A stretch of DNA of 64,000 nt from an uncultured Bacilli bacterium (GTDB lineage: Bacteria > Bacillota_I > Bacilli_A > RF39 > UBA660). The DNA lies in assembly GCA_934162285.1 (NCBI GenBank), contig CAKPHY010000003.1, positions 9,245 through 73,244 of the forward strand, read 5' to 3'. The position numbers and the translations under genes were made by a program. Position 1 is the stretch's first letter. Each line of letters opens with the position of its first letter. A model generated the notes under the pieces. That model did not search any database. It worked only from the letters and a program-made list of their open reading frames with translations, and had not been told where the DNA came from. This document shows positions 9,947 to 19,367 of the stretch, one piece after another.

Positions 9947-9986
9947 TATTAAAGTTTTACTTGAATATTTTTCTGATTTCTTTTTT
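9928..9986 (+). terminator. Possible terminator after the HelD-like gene
   Basis: AAAAAAGAAATC near the stop pairs with GATTTCTTTTTT (9975-9986) around a loop of more than 30 nt. The T run is good but the loop is long, so this is a weak call. Confidence 0.4.
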
Positions 9987-10009
9987 ATTGTAAATAGTTA
10001 CAATTTATC

Positions 10010-10072
10010 TTGCATCAAGAACAAATGTTTGATATAATTTTTTTGTTGAAAATTACCTTTTTGGGGTATAAT
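10010..10072 (+). promoter_or_regulatory. Tandem promoters upstream of uvrA
   Basis: P1 is TTGCAT (10010-10015), 17 nt, TATAAT (10033-10038). P2 has a perfect TATAAT at 10067-10072 with TTGAAA at 10046-10051 (spacer only 15). P2 would give a leader of about 10 nt before the start codon at 10090. No LexA-type operator was recognised. Confidence 0.6.
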
Positions 10073-10089
10073 ATGTGTGGTGAATTTTT

Positions 10090-12909
10090 ATGGATCAAAT
10101 TATTGTAAAAGGTGCTAGAGAAAACAATTTAAAAAATATTGATATAACTCTACCAAAAAATAAATTAATAGTAATGACTGGAGTATCAGGAAGTGGTAAA
10201 AGTAGTTTAGCTTTTGATACTATCTATGCTGAAGGTCAAAGAAGATATGTTGAGTCTTTAAGTAGTTATGCTCGTCAATTTTTAGGTGGTTCTGAAAAAC
10301 CGGATGTTGATTCTATTGAGGGATTAAGTCCAGCTATAAGTATTGATCAAAAAACTACTAGTAAAAATCCTCGAAGTACGGTTGGTACAGTAACCGAAAT
10401 ATATGATTATTTCCGTCTTTTATATGCTAGAATTGGTATTCCATATTGTCCAAAACATCATATTCCAATATCAAGTCAAAGTGTTGAAGAAATGACTAAT
10501 CAGATTTTAAATTTGGATGAGGGAACAAAAATTAAGATTTTGGCACCAGTAATTTATGGTGAAAAGGGTACTCATAAGGATTTAATTGAAGCTTTAAGAC
10601 ATGATGGTTATGTTAGAATTATTGCTGATGATGTCGAATACGATTTAACCGAAGATATTAATTTAGAAAAAAATAAAAAACACAATATTTTAGTTGTGGT
10701 AGATCGCTTAATCATTAAGGAAGGTGTTAGATCGCGCTTATATGAAGCAATTGAACTAGCATCTAATATTGCTCATGGTAAAGTTGTTGTTTTACCAGTT
10801 GGTGGCGAAGAGATTGTTATGAGTGAGAAGTATGCTTGTCCTCATTGTGATTTTTCTCTTCCAGAATTAGAACCAAGAATGTTTTCGTTTAATGCACCTT
10901 ATGGAGCTTGTCCTGAATGTAAAGGTCTTGGGTTAAAGCAAAAAATTGATGAATATTTAGTAATACCTGATAGAAGTTTGAGTATTTTAGAAGGTGGTAT
11001 TAAAGCTATTAATTTAGATGATAGTTCTAACATTATTTATACGCAAATTGAAACTGTTTGTAAGAAATTTGCGATTGATATGCATGCTCCTATTAAAGAT
11101 ATTCCTCGTGAAAAGTTAGATATTTTATTATATGGAACCAATGAATTAATTGACTTTAAATATGTGAGTAAAAATGGTAATGTTCGTTTTAATAAAGATA
11201 CTTATGAAGGTATTATTACTAATTTGGAACGTCGTTATATTGAAACAAAAAGTTCTTGGATTCGTGAATGGATTGAACATTATTTAGTAGAAATGGAATG
11301 TCCAAAATGTCATGGATCACGTTTACAAGATGCAGTTTTATCTGTTTTAGTAGGGAATAAGAACATTTATGAATTAACATGTATGTCTATAAAAGATATT
11401 TATGCTTATTTAAATAAACTTAAACTAACTAAAGAACAAGCAGCTATTTCAAATTTAATTATTAAAGAAATTAATTCACGTTTAGAGTTCTTAATAAATG
11501 TTGGATTAGAGTATTTAACATTAAGTCGTTCGGCAGCAACTTTATCTGGTGGTGAAGCTCAACGTATTCGTCTTGCTACGCAGATTGGTTCTAAATTAAG
11601 TGGTGTTTTATATGTTTTAGATGAACCAAGTATTGGTCTTCATCAAAGAGATAATCAACGATTAATTAATTCTTTACTTGAAATGCGTGATTTAGGAAAT
11701 ACCTTAATTGTTGTTGAACATGATACTGATACCATGAAAGCTTGTGATTACTTAGTAGATATTGGTCCTGGAGCGGGAATTCATGGTGGTAATGTTGTTG
11801 CTGCTGGTACACCTTTAGAAGTAATGAATTGTAAAGAAAGTATAACTGGAGATTACTTAAGTGGACGTAGAAAAATTGAAGTTCCTTTAACTAGAAGAAA
11901 AGGGAATGGTAAATTTTTAGAAATTAAAGGTGCTCGTGAAAACAATCTAAAAAATGTAAATGTTAAATTTCCTTTGGGTAAATTTGTATGTGTAACTGGG
12001 GTATCAGGAAGTGGTAAAAGTAGTTTAATAAATGAGATTTTATATAAATCTTTAGCTGCTAATTTATATCGTTCTAAAGAAAAACCTGGTAAATGTAAAG
12101 AAATAAAGGGTTTAGAAAATATTGATAAAGTTGTTAATATTTCTCAAGATCCAATTGGTCGAACTCCACGTAGTAATCCGGCAACATATACAAGTGTTTT
12201 TGATGATATTCGTGATGTTTTTGTTGAAACTAAAGAAGCTAAAATAAGAGCTTATGATAAATCAAGATTTTCTTTTAATGTTCGTGGTGGACGTTGTGAA
12301 GCTTGCATGGGTGATGGTGTTAAAAAAATAGAAATGCATTTTTTACCAGACGTTTATGTTCCTTGTGAAGTTTGCCATGGAACACGTTATAATCATGAAA
12401 CTTTAGAAATAAAATATAAAGGTAAAAATATATATGATGTTTTAGAGATGCAAGTTGAAGAAGCTTATAATTTCTTCGAAAATGTTCCAAAAGTAAAAAA
12501 TAAATTAAAGATGTTAATGGATGTAGGTTTATCATATGTTAAACTTGGTCAAAGTGCTCCAACCTTATCAGGTGGTGAGGCTGCTCGTGTGAAACTTGCG
12601 AAAGAATTGCAAAAGAAACCTACTGGTAAAAGTGTATTTATTCTTGATGAACCATCAACCGGATTACATTCTGAAGATATTAAAAAATTATTAACGATTT
12701 TAAATCGTATTGTTGATAATGGTGATACTGTTATAGTTATTGAACACAATTTAGACATTATAAAAGTTGCTGATTATATTATTGATCTTGGCCCTGAAGG
12801 TGGCGATGGTGGTGGTAAAATAATTGCTACTGGAACACCTGAAGAAATAGTAAAAGTTTCGGAAAGCTATACTGGTCAATTCTTAAAACCTTATTTAGAA
12901 GAAAAATAA
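10090..12909 (+). CDS. uvrA: Excinuclease ABC subunit A
   Basis: UvrA is the damage-recognition ATPase of nucleotide excision repair. At 939 residues it is full length. The protein has two ABC ATPase modules: Walker A GVSGSGKSS at about residues 31-39 and again at about 637-645, with signatures SGGEAQRIRL (~487) and SGGEAARVKL (~827). Zinc-binding Cys pairs appear at CPHC...CPEC (about 253-282) and CEAC...CEVC (about 737-766). GGTGA precedes the ATG. uvrB is not adjacent in this window. A strong terminator follows. Confidence 0.98.
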   Translation: MDQIIVKGARENNLKNIDITLPKNKLIVMTGVSGSGKSSLAFDTIYAEGQRRYVESLSSYARQFLGGSEKPDVDSIEGLSPAISIDQKTTSKNPRSTVGTVTEIYDYFRLLYARIGIPYCPKHHIPISSQSVEEMTNQILNLDEGTKIKILAPVIYGEKGTHKDLIEALRHDGYVRIIADDVEYDLTEDINLEKNKKHNILVVVDRLIIKEGVRSRLYEAIELASNIAHGKVVVLPVGGEEIVMSEKYACPHCDFSLPELEPRMFSFNAPYGACPECKGLGLKQKIDEYLVIPDRSLSILEGGIKAINLDDSSNIIYTQIETVCKKFAIDMHAPIKDIPREKLDILLYGTNELIDFKYVSKNGNVRFNKDTYEGIITNLERRYIETKSSWIREWIEHYLVEMECPKCHGSRLQDAVLSVLVGNKNIYELTCMSIKDIYAYLNKLKLTKEQAAISNLIIKEINSRLEFLINVGLEYLTLSRSAATLSGGEAQRIRLATQIGSKLSGVLYVLDEPSIGLHQRDNQRLINSLLEMRDLGNTLIVVEHDTDTMKACDYLVDIGPGAGIHGGNVVAAGTPLEVMNCKESITGDYLSGRRKIEVPLTRRKGNGKFLEIKGARENNLKNVNVKFPLGKFVCVTGVSGSGKSSLINEILYKSLAANLYRSKEKPGKCKEIKGLENIDKVVNISQDPIGRTPRSNPATYTSVFDDIRDVFVETKEAKIRAYDKSRFSFNVRGGRCEACMGDGVKKIEMHFLPDVYVPCEVCHGTRYNHETLEIKYKGKNIYDVLEMQVEEAYNFFENVPKVKNKLKMLMDVGLSYVKLGQSAPTLSGGEAARVKLAKELQKKPTGKSVFILDEPSTGLHSEDIKKLLTILNRIVDNGDTVIVIEHNLDIIKVADYIIDLGPEGGDGGGKIIATGTPEEIVKVSESYTGQFLKPYLEEK

Positions 12910-12928
12910 AATTTTCTTCTTTTTTTTA
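12898..12928 (+). terminator. Intrinsic terminator after uvrA
   Basis: GAAGAAAA pairs with TTTTCTTC (8 bp) around a 6-nt loop overlapping the stop codon, followed by about eight T. Confidence 0.9.
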
Positions 12929-13019
12929 GTATTTGTTTAGTATTAATATAACTAAAGTAAGAATTACCGACTTAATAGTAGTACATTTTCTATGATTTTT
13001 TATAAAGAAAATTGAAATT

Positions 13020-13047
13020 TTGATCTTTTTTCTTATTTTGTTATAAT
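13020..13047 (+). promoter_or_regulatory. Promoter for the methyltransferase-like gene
   Basis: TTGATC (13020-13025), 16-nt spacer, TATAAT (13042-13047); GGTGA and the ATG follow within 16 bases. Confidence 0.65.
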
Positions 13048-13062
13048 AATAATGGTGATAAC

Positions 13063-14001
13063 ATGGATTACATATTAGAAAGAAAAATGCCGAAGTTAAC
13101 AAAAAAAGCTATAACTTTAATTGGAAATGATCAATCAAAATTTAATAATGTTGATAAAAATTCTCCCTTTAATAGCTATTCTGCTTCATATGTTTTTACA
13201 ACTGAAAATATCAATGCTTACTATGATCGTCTTGATTTAAAAGATAAAAGTATTTTAACTGTTGTTGGTTCTGGTGATCATATTTTAAATGCTATTTTAA
13301 GAGGAGCTAAAAAAATAGATGCTTTTGATATAAGTGGTTATGCTATTTTATTTTATTATTTAAAAGAAGCGGCAGTTAAAAGTTTTACTTATGAAGAATT
13401 TATTGAATTTTTCTTAAGTAAAAATGCTTTTAATCATAGTGCTTATTTAAAACTTCGATCTAATCTAAATCAAGAAGTAGTTGATTATTATGATACACTT
13501 TTTAATATAAGTCCAACAGGTCTTTTAGAATCTCCGCTTTTTAGAGAAGTTCCTCCTAGTTTTATTCAAGATCCTTTAAAAAAAGCTAATATTATAGCAG
13601 GTGTTTCTTCTTATTTACAACCAGAAAATTATGCTAAATTACAAGAAAAAATCTATAATTGTCAAGTAAATTTATTCCTTCGTGATATTAAAGAATTTGG
13701 TATTTTTGCTGATAAATATGATTATATTTTCTTTTCTAATATAATAGAATATAGAGGTTTTGATGAATTAGGTGAATATAAAAAATTAATGGAAGAATAC
13801 ATTAATAAATTAAATATAATGGGGGAAATAAAAATAGGTTATTTATATTTAGCTAATCATAGTTTGAATTTAAAAAAATATGTTGATATTTTTAATGGTG
13901 ATTACACTTATGAGAATGTACCATCGGCATATCAAACGGTCATGACACCTGGATGTGTAGTTAATGATGATTTAATAATAGGGTATAAGAAAAAGGCTTA
14001 A
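13063..14001 (+). CDS. DUF3419/BtaA-like SAM-dependent transferase-like protein
   Basis: A 312-residue soluble protein. Residues about 45-110 (YVFTTENINAYYDRL, then ILTVVGSGDHILNAILRGAKKIDAFDISGYAILFYYLKEAAV) match the pattern of a Rossmann-type SAM-binding fold: a GSGD glycine loop followed by an acidic residue at the end of the next strand (FDIS). The TxEN-GSGD-DIS-LK order followed by a YEEF segment recalls the DUF3419/BtaA family of aminocarboxypropyl transferases and relatives. The substrate is unknown, and a plain class I methyltransferase is the alternative. The gene is monocistronic and its stop codon overlaps the stop of the convergent YibE/F gene. Confidence 0.65.
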   Translation: MDYILERKMPKLTKKAITLIGNDQSKFNNVDKNSPFNSYSASYVFTTENINAYYDRLDLKDKSILTVVGSGDHILNAILRGAKKIDAFDISGYAILFYYLKEAAVKSFTYEEFIEFFLSKNAFNHSAYLKLRSNLNQEVVDYYDTLFNISPTGLLESPLFREVPPSFIQDPLKKANIIAGVSSYLQPENYAKLQEKIYNCQVNLFLRDIKEFGIFADKYDYIFFSNIIEYRGFDELGEYKKLMEEYINKLNIMGEIKIGYLYLANHSLNLKKYVDIFNGDYTYENVPSAYQTVMTPGCVVNDDLIIGYKKKA

Positions 14002-14015
14002 TTAGCCTTTTTTTT
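13985..14015. terminator. Bidirectional terminator between convergent genes
   Basis: AAAAAGGCT (13990-13998) pairs with AGCCTTTTT (from 14004) with a short AT loop; there is an A run on one side and a T run on the other, so it can serve both strands. It overlaps the two convergent stop codons at 13998-14001. Confidence 0.85.
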
Positions 14016-15128
14016 GGTATAAACATAACTACAAATAAGTGATGTAATGGGAGCAGTAAGTAAAATTGATGTACTACCAATTAATCCTTCTAAAAGTTCA
14101 ACAATTACTAATTCTTTATTGAATACTTCACCTAAAGAAGTAGAGTAAGTTAAAATAAGCAAAGTAGTTGAAAGTGATTTCCCGATGAAAGCTAAAACTA
14201 AGGTATTGGCCATGGTCCCCATAATATCACGTCCAATATTTAAACCACTTTTGAATATTTCTTTAAAAGTTATATCAGGTTTATGTCTTTTTATTTCAAA
14301 TAAAGATGAAGAAATATCCATACTAACATCCATGACTGCTCCCATGGAACTAATGGTAATTGCTGCAAAAATAATTCCTCGCAAATCAATCTTAACATCT
14401 AACATTTGTAAATATAATTCTTCTTCACAAGTAACACCTGTTAAAAATAAGAATTGATCCATAATGATAAATATTAAACCGGCTAAAATAACACCAAATG
14501 AACAACCTAAAATTGTTGTTAAAGTTTTTTTACTGATACCGTTAATAAATACTAAAGTCATTATAATAACATAAATGCAAGTAATAATAGCTGTTAAATA
14601 AATATTCATTCCTTTTAAAACAGAAGGAACAAAAAACATAAAAACAGCTAAACAAGTAAATAATAGAGATATTAAAGTATTAACTCCTTTAATTCCACCT
14701 AAAACAATTATTAGTGTAAAAAATATTACAGCTAAAACAATGATTTTATTAATACGTGCATAATCACCAAAATTGTATTCACCATTTACTTCGTAAATAA
14801 AAATTTTGTCATTTTTTTGAACTTCTTTAGATGTTGATGAAAAATTATCAATTGTTTGAGTAGCCGTGATTTCTTTGCCATCTTTTAATTTAGCTTTAAA
14901 AGTTATATTGTAAGTAATTTGTTTTTCACCATCAACTTCAAAACTTTCTTCGCTTTTATCAAGAACTTCTATGACAGTAGCTTCTTTAGCACTGCCTTCA
15001 CCATTTAGATTAATAAATTTATTCCGGGTTACTTTGTAACCAGCAAATAAAAGTACAATAGAAAGGGTAAAATTTATAACCCAGACAATAACATTTTTTT
15101 GTTTAAAAAAATCAATTATTTTTTTCAT
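13998..15128 (-). CDS. YibE/F family multi-pass membrane protein
   Basis: A 376-residue membrane protein. After one N-terminal transmembrane segment comes an extracytoplasmic beta-rich domain (about residues 38-125, with ATVIEVLDKSEESF and YNITFKAKLKDGKEITA), then seven or so hydrophobic helices to the C-terminus. This N-terminal domain plus polytopic tail, and motifs such as LGGIKGVNTLISLLF and SMGAVMDVSMDISSSL, are typical of the YibE/F family, whose biochemical role is not established. GGTGG stands five bases upstream of the start codon on the minus strand. It is divergently oriented to mutL and convergent with the methyltransferase-like gene. Confidence 0.85.
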   Translation of the reverse strand: MKKIIDFFKQKNVIVWVINFTLSIVLLFAGYKVTRNKFINLNGEGSAKEATVIEVLDKSEESFEVDGEKQITYNITFKAKLKDGKEITATQTIDNFSSTSKEVQKNDKIFIYEVNGEYNFGDYARINKIIVLAVIFFTLIIVLGGIKGVNTLISLLFTCLAVFMFFVPSVLKGMNIYLTAIITCIYVIIMTLVFINGISKKTLTTILGCSFGVILAGLIFIIMDQFLFLTGVTCEEELYLQMLDVKIDLRGIIFAAITISSMGAVMDVSMDISSSLFEIKRHKPDITFKEIFKSGLNIGRDIMGTMANTLVLAFIGKSLSTTLLILTYSTSLGEVFNKELVIVELLEGLIGSTSILLTAPITSLICSYVYTKKKAN

Positions 15129-15214
15129 TTAACCACCAATTTAATTTTAACACTTTTACTTCCTTTTGTTTACATTTTTTTAAAATTTCTTTATAATACC
15201 TTTAGGTGATGTTT

Positions 15215-16981
15215 GTGTCTAGAATAAGAGTAATGGATGAGTTACTTGCTAATAAAATAGCAGCCGGCGAAGTTGTTGAAAAGTGTGCATCAGTAGTTAA
15301 AGAATTAGTTGAAAATAGTATTGATGCTGCTGCTACTGAAATAAAAGTTGATTTAAAAGAAGCTGGAACTAAAGAAATAAAAGTAACCGATAATGGTATA
15401 GGAATGGATCGTACGGACGCGGTTAAGGCTTTTTATCGTCATGCAACTTCTAAAATTATTGAAGAAGAAGACTTATATCACATTAATACTTTGGGATTTC
15501 GTGGTGAAGCTTTAGCATCTATCGCGAGTGTTAGTAAAGTTGATCTTCGAACTTGTTCTGATGAAGTTGGAACTCACGTTGTAATAAATGGTGGTAAATT
15601 AGAAGTAGAAGAACCAAGTGAAGCCAGAAAAGGAACAATCATTGCTGTTTCTGATCTTTTTTATAATACTCCTGCACGTTTAAAACATTTAAAAAGTTTA
15701 AATTCAGAACTTGCTAATATAACTGATTTTATGAATAAAATTGCTTTATCACATCCTAGTATAAAATTTATATTAACTAATAATAACAACACTATATTAA
15801 ATACCAGTGGTGATGGTAATCTTTTAAAAGTAATCGGGAATGTCTATGGGATGAATACTGTTAAATTAATGGAAGAAGTAAAAGGCGAAAATAATGACTA
15901 TGAAATATATGGTTATATTTCTAAACCTGAATTAACAAGAGGAAATAGAAATGCTATTGTTACTATTGTTAATGGTCGTGTTGTAAAAAATCAAGAATTA
16001 AATCGTACTATTGATAATGCTTATAGTGCTTATAAACATGAAACTAGATATCCCATTGTAACCTTAGAAATTGAACTTGATCCTAGTTTAGTTGATGTAA
16101 ATATTCATCCGACTAAAATGGATATTAAGTTTAGTAAAATGGAAGAACTATTATCATTAGTTTCTAACATTATTAAAGAAAAACTATCTTCTTTAGTATT
16201 AATTCCTGAAGTAAGAGAAGAAACACCTTATGAAAAAACGGAAGAAAAAAAGAATTATGAAGAAATGGTTTTAACAATAAATCAAATGTTTTCTGATTCA
16301 AAAAAAGAAAATTTATTGAATAAAGAAAGCTTAAAAGAAAATATTCCTAAAGAAACTGAAAAATCAGTACCAATAAAGGAAGAGAAGAAAGAACTACCTG
16401 AACTTTATGTAGTAGGTGTTGTTCATGGAACTTATATTGTTTGTCAAAATGACTTGGGAATGTATTTGATAGATCAACATGCTGCTAAAGAAAGAATCAA
16501 TTATGAAAAATTTAGATATGAACTTGGTCATCCAACTAAAAATATGATTGCACCTATTTTCCCATATGTTATTGAATTATCTACTAATGAAGCTTTAATT
16601 CTGAAAGAAAATATAGAACATTTAAGAGATATTGGCTTTGATGCTTCAGAAATAGGAATTAATTCAATTGTTATTAAAGCTCATCCAACATGGCTTACTA
16701 AAGGTTACGAGGAAGAGCAAACTCGAAGTATTGTTGAATTAATTCTTGAATGTGCTAAAGATTTTGATATTGCTAAATTCCGTGAAAAAGCGGCAGCAAT
16801 GTTAAGTTGTAAACATGCTATAAAAGCTAATGAAGCTGTTTCTTTAGAAGAATTAACCAATTTAATTAATGATTTGAGAAAGTGCAATAATCCTTATAAT
16901 TGCCCTCATGGTCGTCCAACAATTATCTTTTATTCTACTTATGAAATTGAAAAACAGTTTAAAAGAACTGGTTTTAATTAA
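15215..16981 (+). CDS. mutL: DNA mismatch repair protein MutL (endonuclease-type)
   Basis: MutL couples mismatch recognition by MutS to strand incision. The N-terminal GHKL ATPase shows ELVENSIDA, DNGIGM and LGFRGEAL. The C-terminal domain has DQHAAKERINYE, the DQHA(x)2E(x)4E metal site of nicking MutL proteins, and the NCPHGRP zinc/endonuclease motif near the end, so this is a nuclease-competent type. The start is placed at the GTG at 15215 because AGGTGAT (15204-15210) stands at the spacing used throughout this window and homologs begin MxKIRVLDE; the upstream GTG/ATG codons at 15206/15209 lie inside the ribosome-binding site. mutS is not in the window. Confidence 0.96.
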   Translation: MSRIRVMDELLANKIAAGEVVEKCASVVKELVENSIDAAATEIKVDLKEAGTKEIKVTDNGIGMDRTDAVKAFYRHATSKIIEEEDLYHINTLGFRGEALASIASVSKVDLRTCSDEVGTHVVINGGKLEVEEPSEARKGTIIAVSDLFYNTPARLKHLKSLNSELANITDFMNKIALSHPSIKFILTNNNNTILNTSGDGNLLKVIGNVYGMNTVKLMEEVKGENNDYEIYGYISKPELTRGNRNAIVTIVNGRVVKNQELNRTIDNAYSAYKHETRYPIVTLEIELDPSLVDVNIHPTKMDIKFSKMEELLSLVSNIIKEKLSSLVLIPEVREETPYEKTEEKKNYEEMVLTINQMFSDSKKENLLNKESLKENIPKETEKSVPIKEEKKELPELYVVGVVHGTYIVCQNDLGMYLIDQHAAKERINYEKFRYELGHPTKNMIAPIFPYVIELSTNEALILKENIEHLRDIGFDASEIGINSIVIKAHPTWLTKGYEEEQTRSIVELILECAKDFDIAKFREKAAAMLSCKHAIKANEAVSLEELTNLINDLRKCNNPYNCPHGRPTIIFYSTYEIEKQFKRTGFN

Positions 16982-17010
16982 TTGACATGAGTATTTTCAT
17001 ATGTTAGTAT
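16982..17010 (+). promoter_or_regulatory. Consensus-type promoter for the gene at 17041
   Basis: TTGACA (16982-16987), 17-nt spacer, TAGTAT (17005-17010), starting at the last base of mutL; AGGAGGT follows at 17028-17034. Confidence 0.8.
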
Positions 17011-17040
17011 AAAAAGCAAACATACTAGGAGGTATTATTT

Positions 17041-18009
17041 ATGGACAGATATTCTTTTTGTGTTTTAAAAAGGGGAGCTAAAAAATTTACAATATCTAAA
17101 AATAAACATAGTTTAGCATTTCTTGATTATTTCGCAATGCAATTTAAGAATAAAAAGGATTTAATACAATTTCTTAGTGGTAGACCTAACGCTTATGAAG
17201 ATATTGCTATTTCTTACGTTAGCAATGGTAAAAATAAAATTATTCCTATCTATTTTGATGCTATTCAACTAGAAGAAATAGTTAAAGAAATGGTTCAAGT
17301 TCCTTTTGAAGTAACTGATCATTTCCAATTTTTAGCTTTAGCTTATAAAAAAGTTATTAAACCAACTATTATAAATGAGGTTTCGGATTTAAAAGTTGTT
17401 TCAAGATTATTAAGTCAAATAAAAAGAGATAATTTGGTTCAAATAGCTTCAACGAGTGGATATTTACATAAAAGAGCTCAAGATTTTTATGATAACTTTG
17501 ATTATGATTTGTTCGATCAAGAAATTAAAAAAAGTTATTTATCTATAAGAAAAATATACACATTTTTAAGAAACAACGGAATAATTAAAGGTGAATCACG
17601 TGAAAAGCCGATGTTTATAAATACTTTGCAAGATTATAATAATAAAACTCTTTCTTTAGAAGATTATAGTAATAAAGAATATGATATTTTATTAAAAATG
17701 CTTCAAGAATTAATTCAAAAAGAAGAACAAAATGAAATTGCCGAATTATTAAAAAATAATTCAATTGATATGGTAATTTGCCGTATTCAAGAAGAATTAA
17801 TAATGTCTTTTAAAAAAATACATGATCAAAAATTAGCTAGAAAAATATTAGAAATAATTTCTCTTATTCAGTATCGCGAATATATTTTAAATAAATTGGT
17901 TGCTGGTGATTATGATTCGTTTATGAAAGTTTCTGATCAAACAGAAATCGAGAAAATTCAACAATTTGTTAAAAAGATTAAAAAAGACAAGACTTTTATT
18001 GACAAATAA
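17041..18009 (+). CDS. Uncharacterised protein, 322 residues
   Basis: Not recognised. The protein is charged and mostly helical, with no signal peptide or membrane segment. The N-terminal ~100 residues look alpha/beta (YSFCVLKRGAKKF, AISYVSNGKNKIIPIYFD); the rest is Lys/Glu/Ile-rich helix, with a strongly charged C-terminal tail ending KKIKKDKTFIDK. It has its own strong promoter and a terminator, so it is expressed independently of mutL. No function is proposed. Confidence 0.75.
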   Translation: MDRYSFCVLKRGAKKFTISKNKHSLAFLDYFAMQFKNKKDLIQFLSGRPNAYEDIAISYVSNGKNKIIPIYFDAIQLEEIVKEMVQVPFEVTDHFQFLALAYKKVIKPTIINEVSDLKVVSRLLSQIKRDNLVQIASTSGYLHKRAQDFYDNFDYDLFDQEIKKSYLSIRKIYTFLRNNGIIKGESREKPMFINTLQDYNNKTLSLEDYSNKEYDILLKMLQELIQKEEQNEIAELLKNNSIDMVICRIQEELIMSFKKIHDQKLARKILEIISLIQYREYILNKLVAGDYDSFMKVSDQTEIEKIQQFVKKIKKDKTFIDK

Positions 18010-18022
18010 AGTCTTTTTTTTT
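17989..18022 (+). terminator. Intrinsic terminator after the gene at 17041
   Basis: AAGACTTTTATT pairs with AAATAAAGTCTT (one bulge) around GAC, followed by about nine T; it overlaps the stop codon. Confidence 0.85.
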
Positions 18023-18044
18023 ATTATTAGATCGAGATGATAAT

Positions 18045-19367
18045 ATGTTACCAAATGATTATTTATTAAGAATGAAAGAAATTCTAAAAGATGAATATCC
18101 ATTATATTTAAAAACGTTTGATGAACCTAATGTTAAAGCGATTAAAGTTAACACTAATAAAATTTCGGTTGATGAATTTGTAAAAATATGTCCTTTTTCA
18201 TTAGAAAAAATTCCTTATACTGCTGATTCATTTTATGTTACAGAACCAAGCTTAGGAAATCATCCTTTTCATCATGCAGGTTTATTTTATATGCAAGATC
18301 CTGCAGCGATGATTCCTGCTAATATTCTAGAAATAAAACCTAATTGGTTTGTTTTAGATATGTGTGCTGCTCCCGGTGGGAAAAGTATTGGTATTGCTTC
18401 TAAACTAACTAATGGTGTTTTGATAAGCAATGAAATAAACTATAATCGTAGTAAAATTTTATATAGTAATATTGAAAGAATGGGTTTAAAAAATACGATC
18501 ATTTTAAATAATGATTCTTATAAATTAAAAGAGAAGTTTAAGAATGCTTTTGACCTTATTTTTTTAGATGCTCCTTGTAGTGGTGAAGGTATGTTTAGAA
18601 AAGATAAGATGGCGATCAAAGATTGGAGTTTAAATAAAGTAAAAGAATGTTCTTTATTGCAAAAAGAATTATTAAAAAATGCTGATTTTATGTTAAAAGA
18701 AGGGGGAATAATTGTTTATTCTACGTGTACTTATTCTTTAGAAGAAAATGAGTATCAAATAACTAATTTTTTAAACAATTTTGATTATAAAGTATTAGAT
18801 GTTAATCCGCGAATAAAACCTTATGTTAAAGAAGGCTTCTTAAATGAATCTATAAATAAAGAATTAAAAAAAGCAGTTAGATTTTATCCACATATTGCTA
18901 AAGGTGAAGGTCAGTTTGCTGTTATTTTAAAAAAGAAAGGTAATTTAAAACATAATGAATTTAATTTTAAAACCAATGATTTAATTGATAATTATATAAA
19001 AAATGATGTTTCAATTAAATTAAATGCTAAAATGTTTCATAATTGTTTTTACAATAGTTTAGACATTAATTTAGATGGTTTAAAAATTATATCAAGTGGT
19101 GTTGATCTAGGAGAAGTAAAAAATAATCGTTTTATTTATCACCATTATTTTGTAACAGCATATGGAAAATATTTTCAAAATAAGTTAGATCTTGATTTAA
19201 ATGATCCTCGCTTAATAATGTATTTAAAAGGGTATGAAATAACTGATGAAACAGTTAATAATGGCTATGGTGTTATATGTGTATATGGTTATCCTTTGGG
19301 CTTATTTAAAGCTAGTAATGGTATTTTGAAAAACCACTATCCGAAAGGACTTCGTATTAATGGATGA
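18045..19367 (+). CDS. RsmF/NOL1-NOP2-Sun family RNA (cytosine-C5) methyltransferase
   Basis: The 440-residue enzyme is predicted to make 5-methylcytosine in rRNA or tRNA using SAM. The SAM loop MCAAPGGKS is at about residues 106-114; the motif IV Cys is in LDAPCSGEGMFRK (about 172-184) and the catalytic motif VI Cys in VYSTCTYSLEENE (about 223-235). The C-terminal ~130 residues form a PUA-like/RsmF tail (YHHYFVTAYGKYF ... YPLGLFKASNGILKNHYPKGLR), which is typical of the Gram-positive RsmF group rather than of RsmB. It overlaps the following recombinase gene by 8 bases, so the two are co-expressed. Confidence 0.92.
   Translation: MLPNDYLLRMKEILKDEYPLYLKTFDEPNVKAIKVNTNKISVDEFVKICPFSLEKIPYTADSFYVTEPSLGNHPFHHAGLFYMQDPAAMIPANILEIKPNWFVLDMCAAPGGKSIGIASKLTNGVLISNEINYNRSKILYSNIERMGLKNTIILNNDSYKLKEKFKNAFDLIFLDAPCSGEGMFRKDKMAIKDWSLNKVKECSLLQKELLKNADFMLKEGGIIVYSTCTYSLEENEYQITNFLNNFDYKVLDVNPRIKPYVKEGFLNESINKELKKAVRFYPHIAKGEGQFAVILKKKGNLKHNEFNFKTNDLIDNYIKNDVSIKLNAKMFHNCFYNSLDINLDGLKIISSGVDLGEVKNNRFIYHHYFVTAYGKYFQNKLDLDLNDPRLIMYLKGYEITDETVNNGYGVICVYGYPLGLFKASNGILKNHYPKGLRING

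Noticed and set aside
12320..12758. Two minus-strand reading frames inside uvrA
   Set aside because: They lie wholly inside a confidently assigned gene on the other strand, have no ribosome-binding site and are low-complexity translations of the antisense frame.
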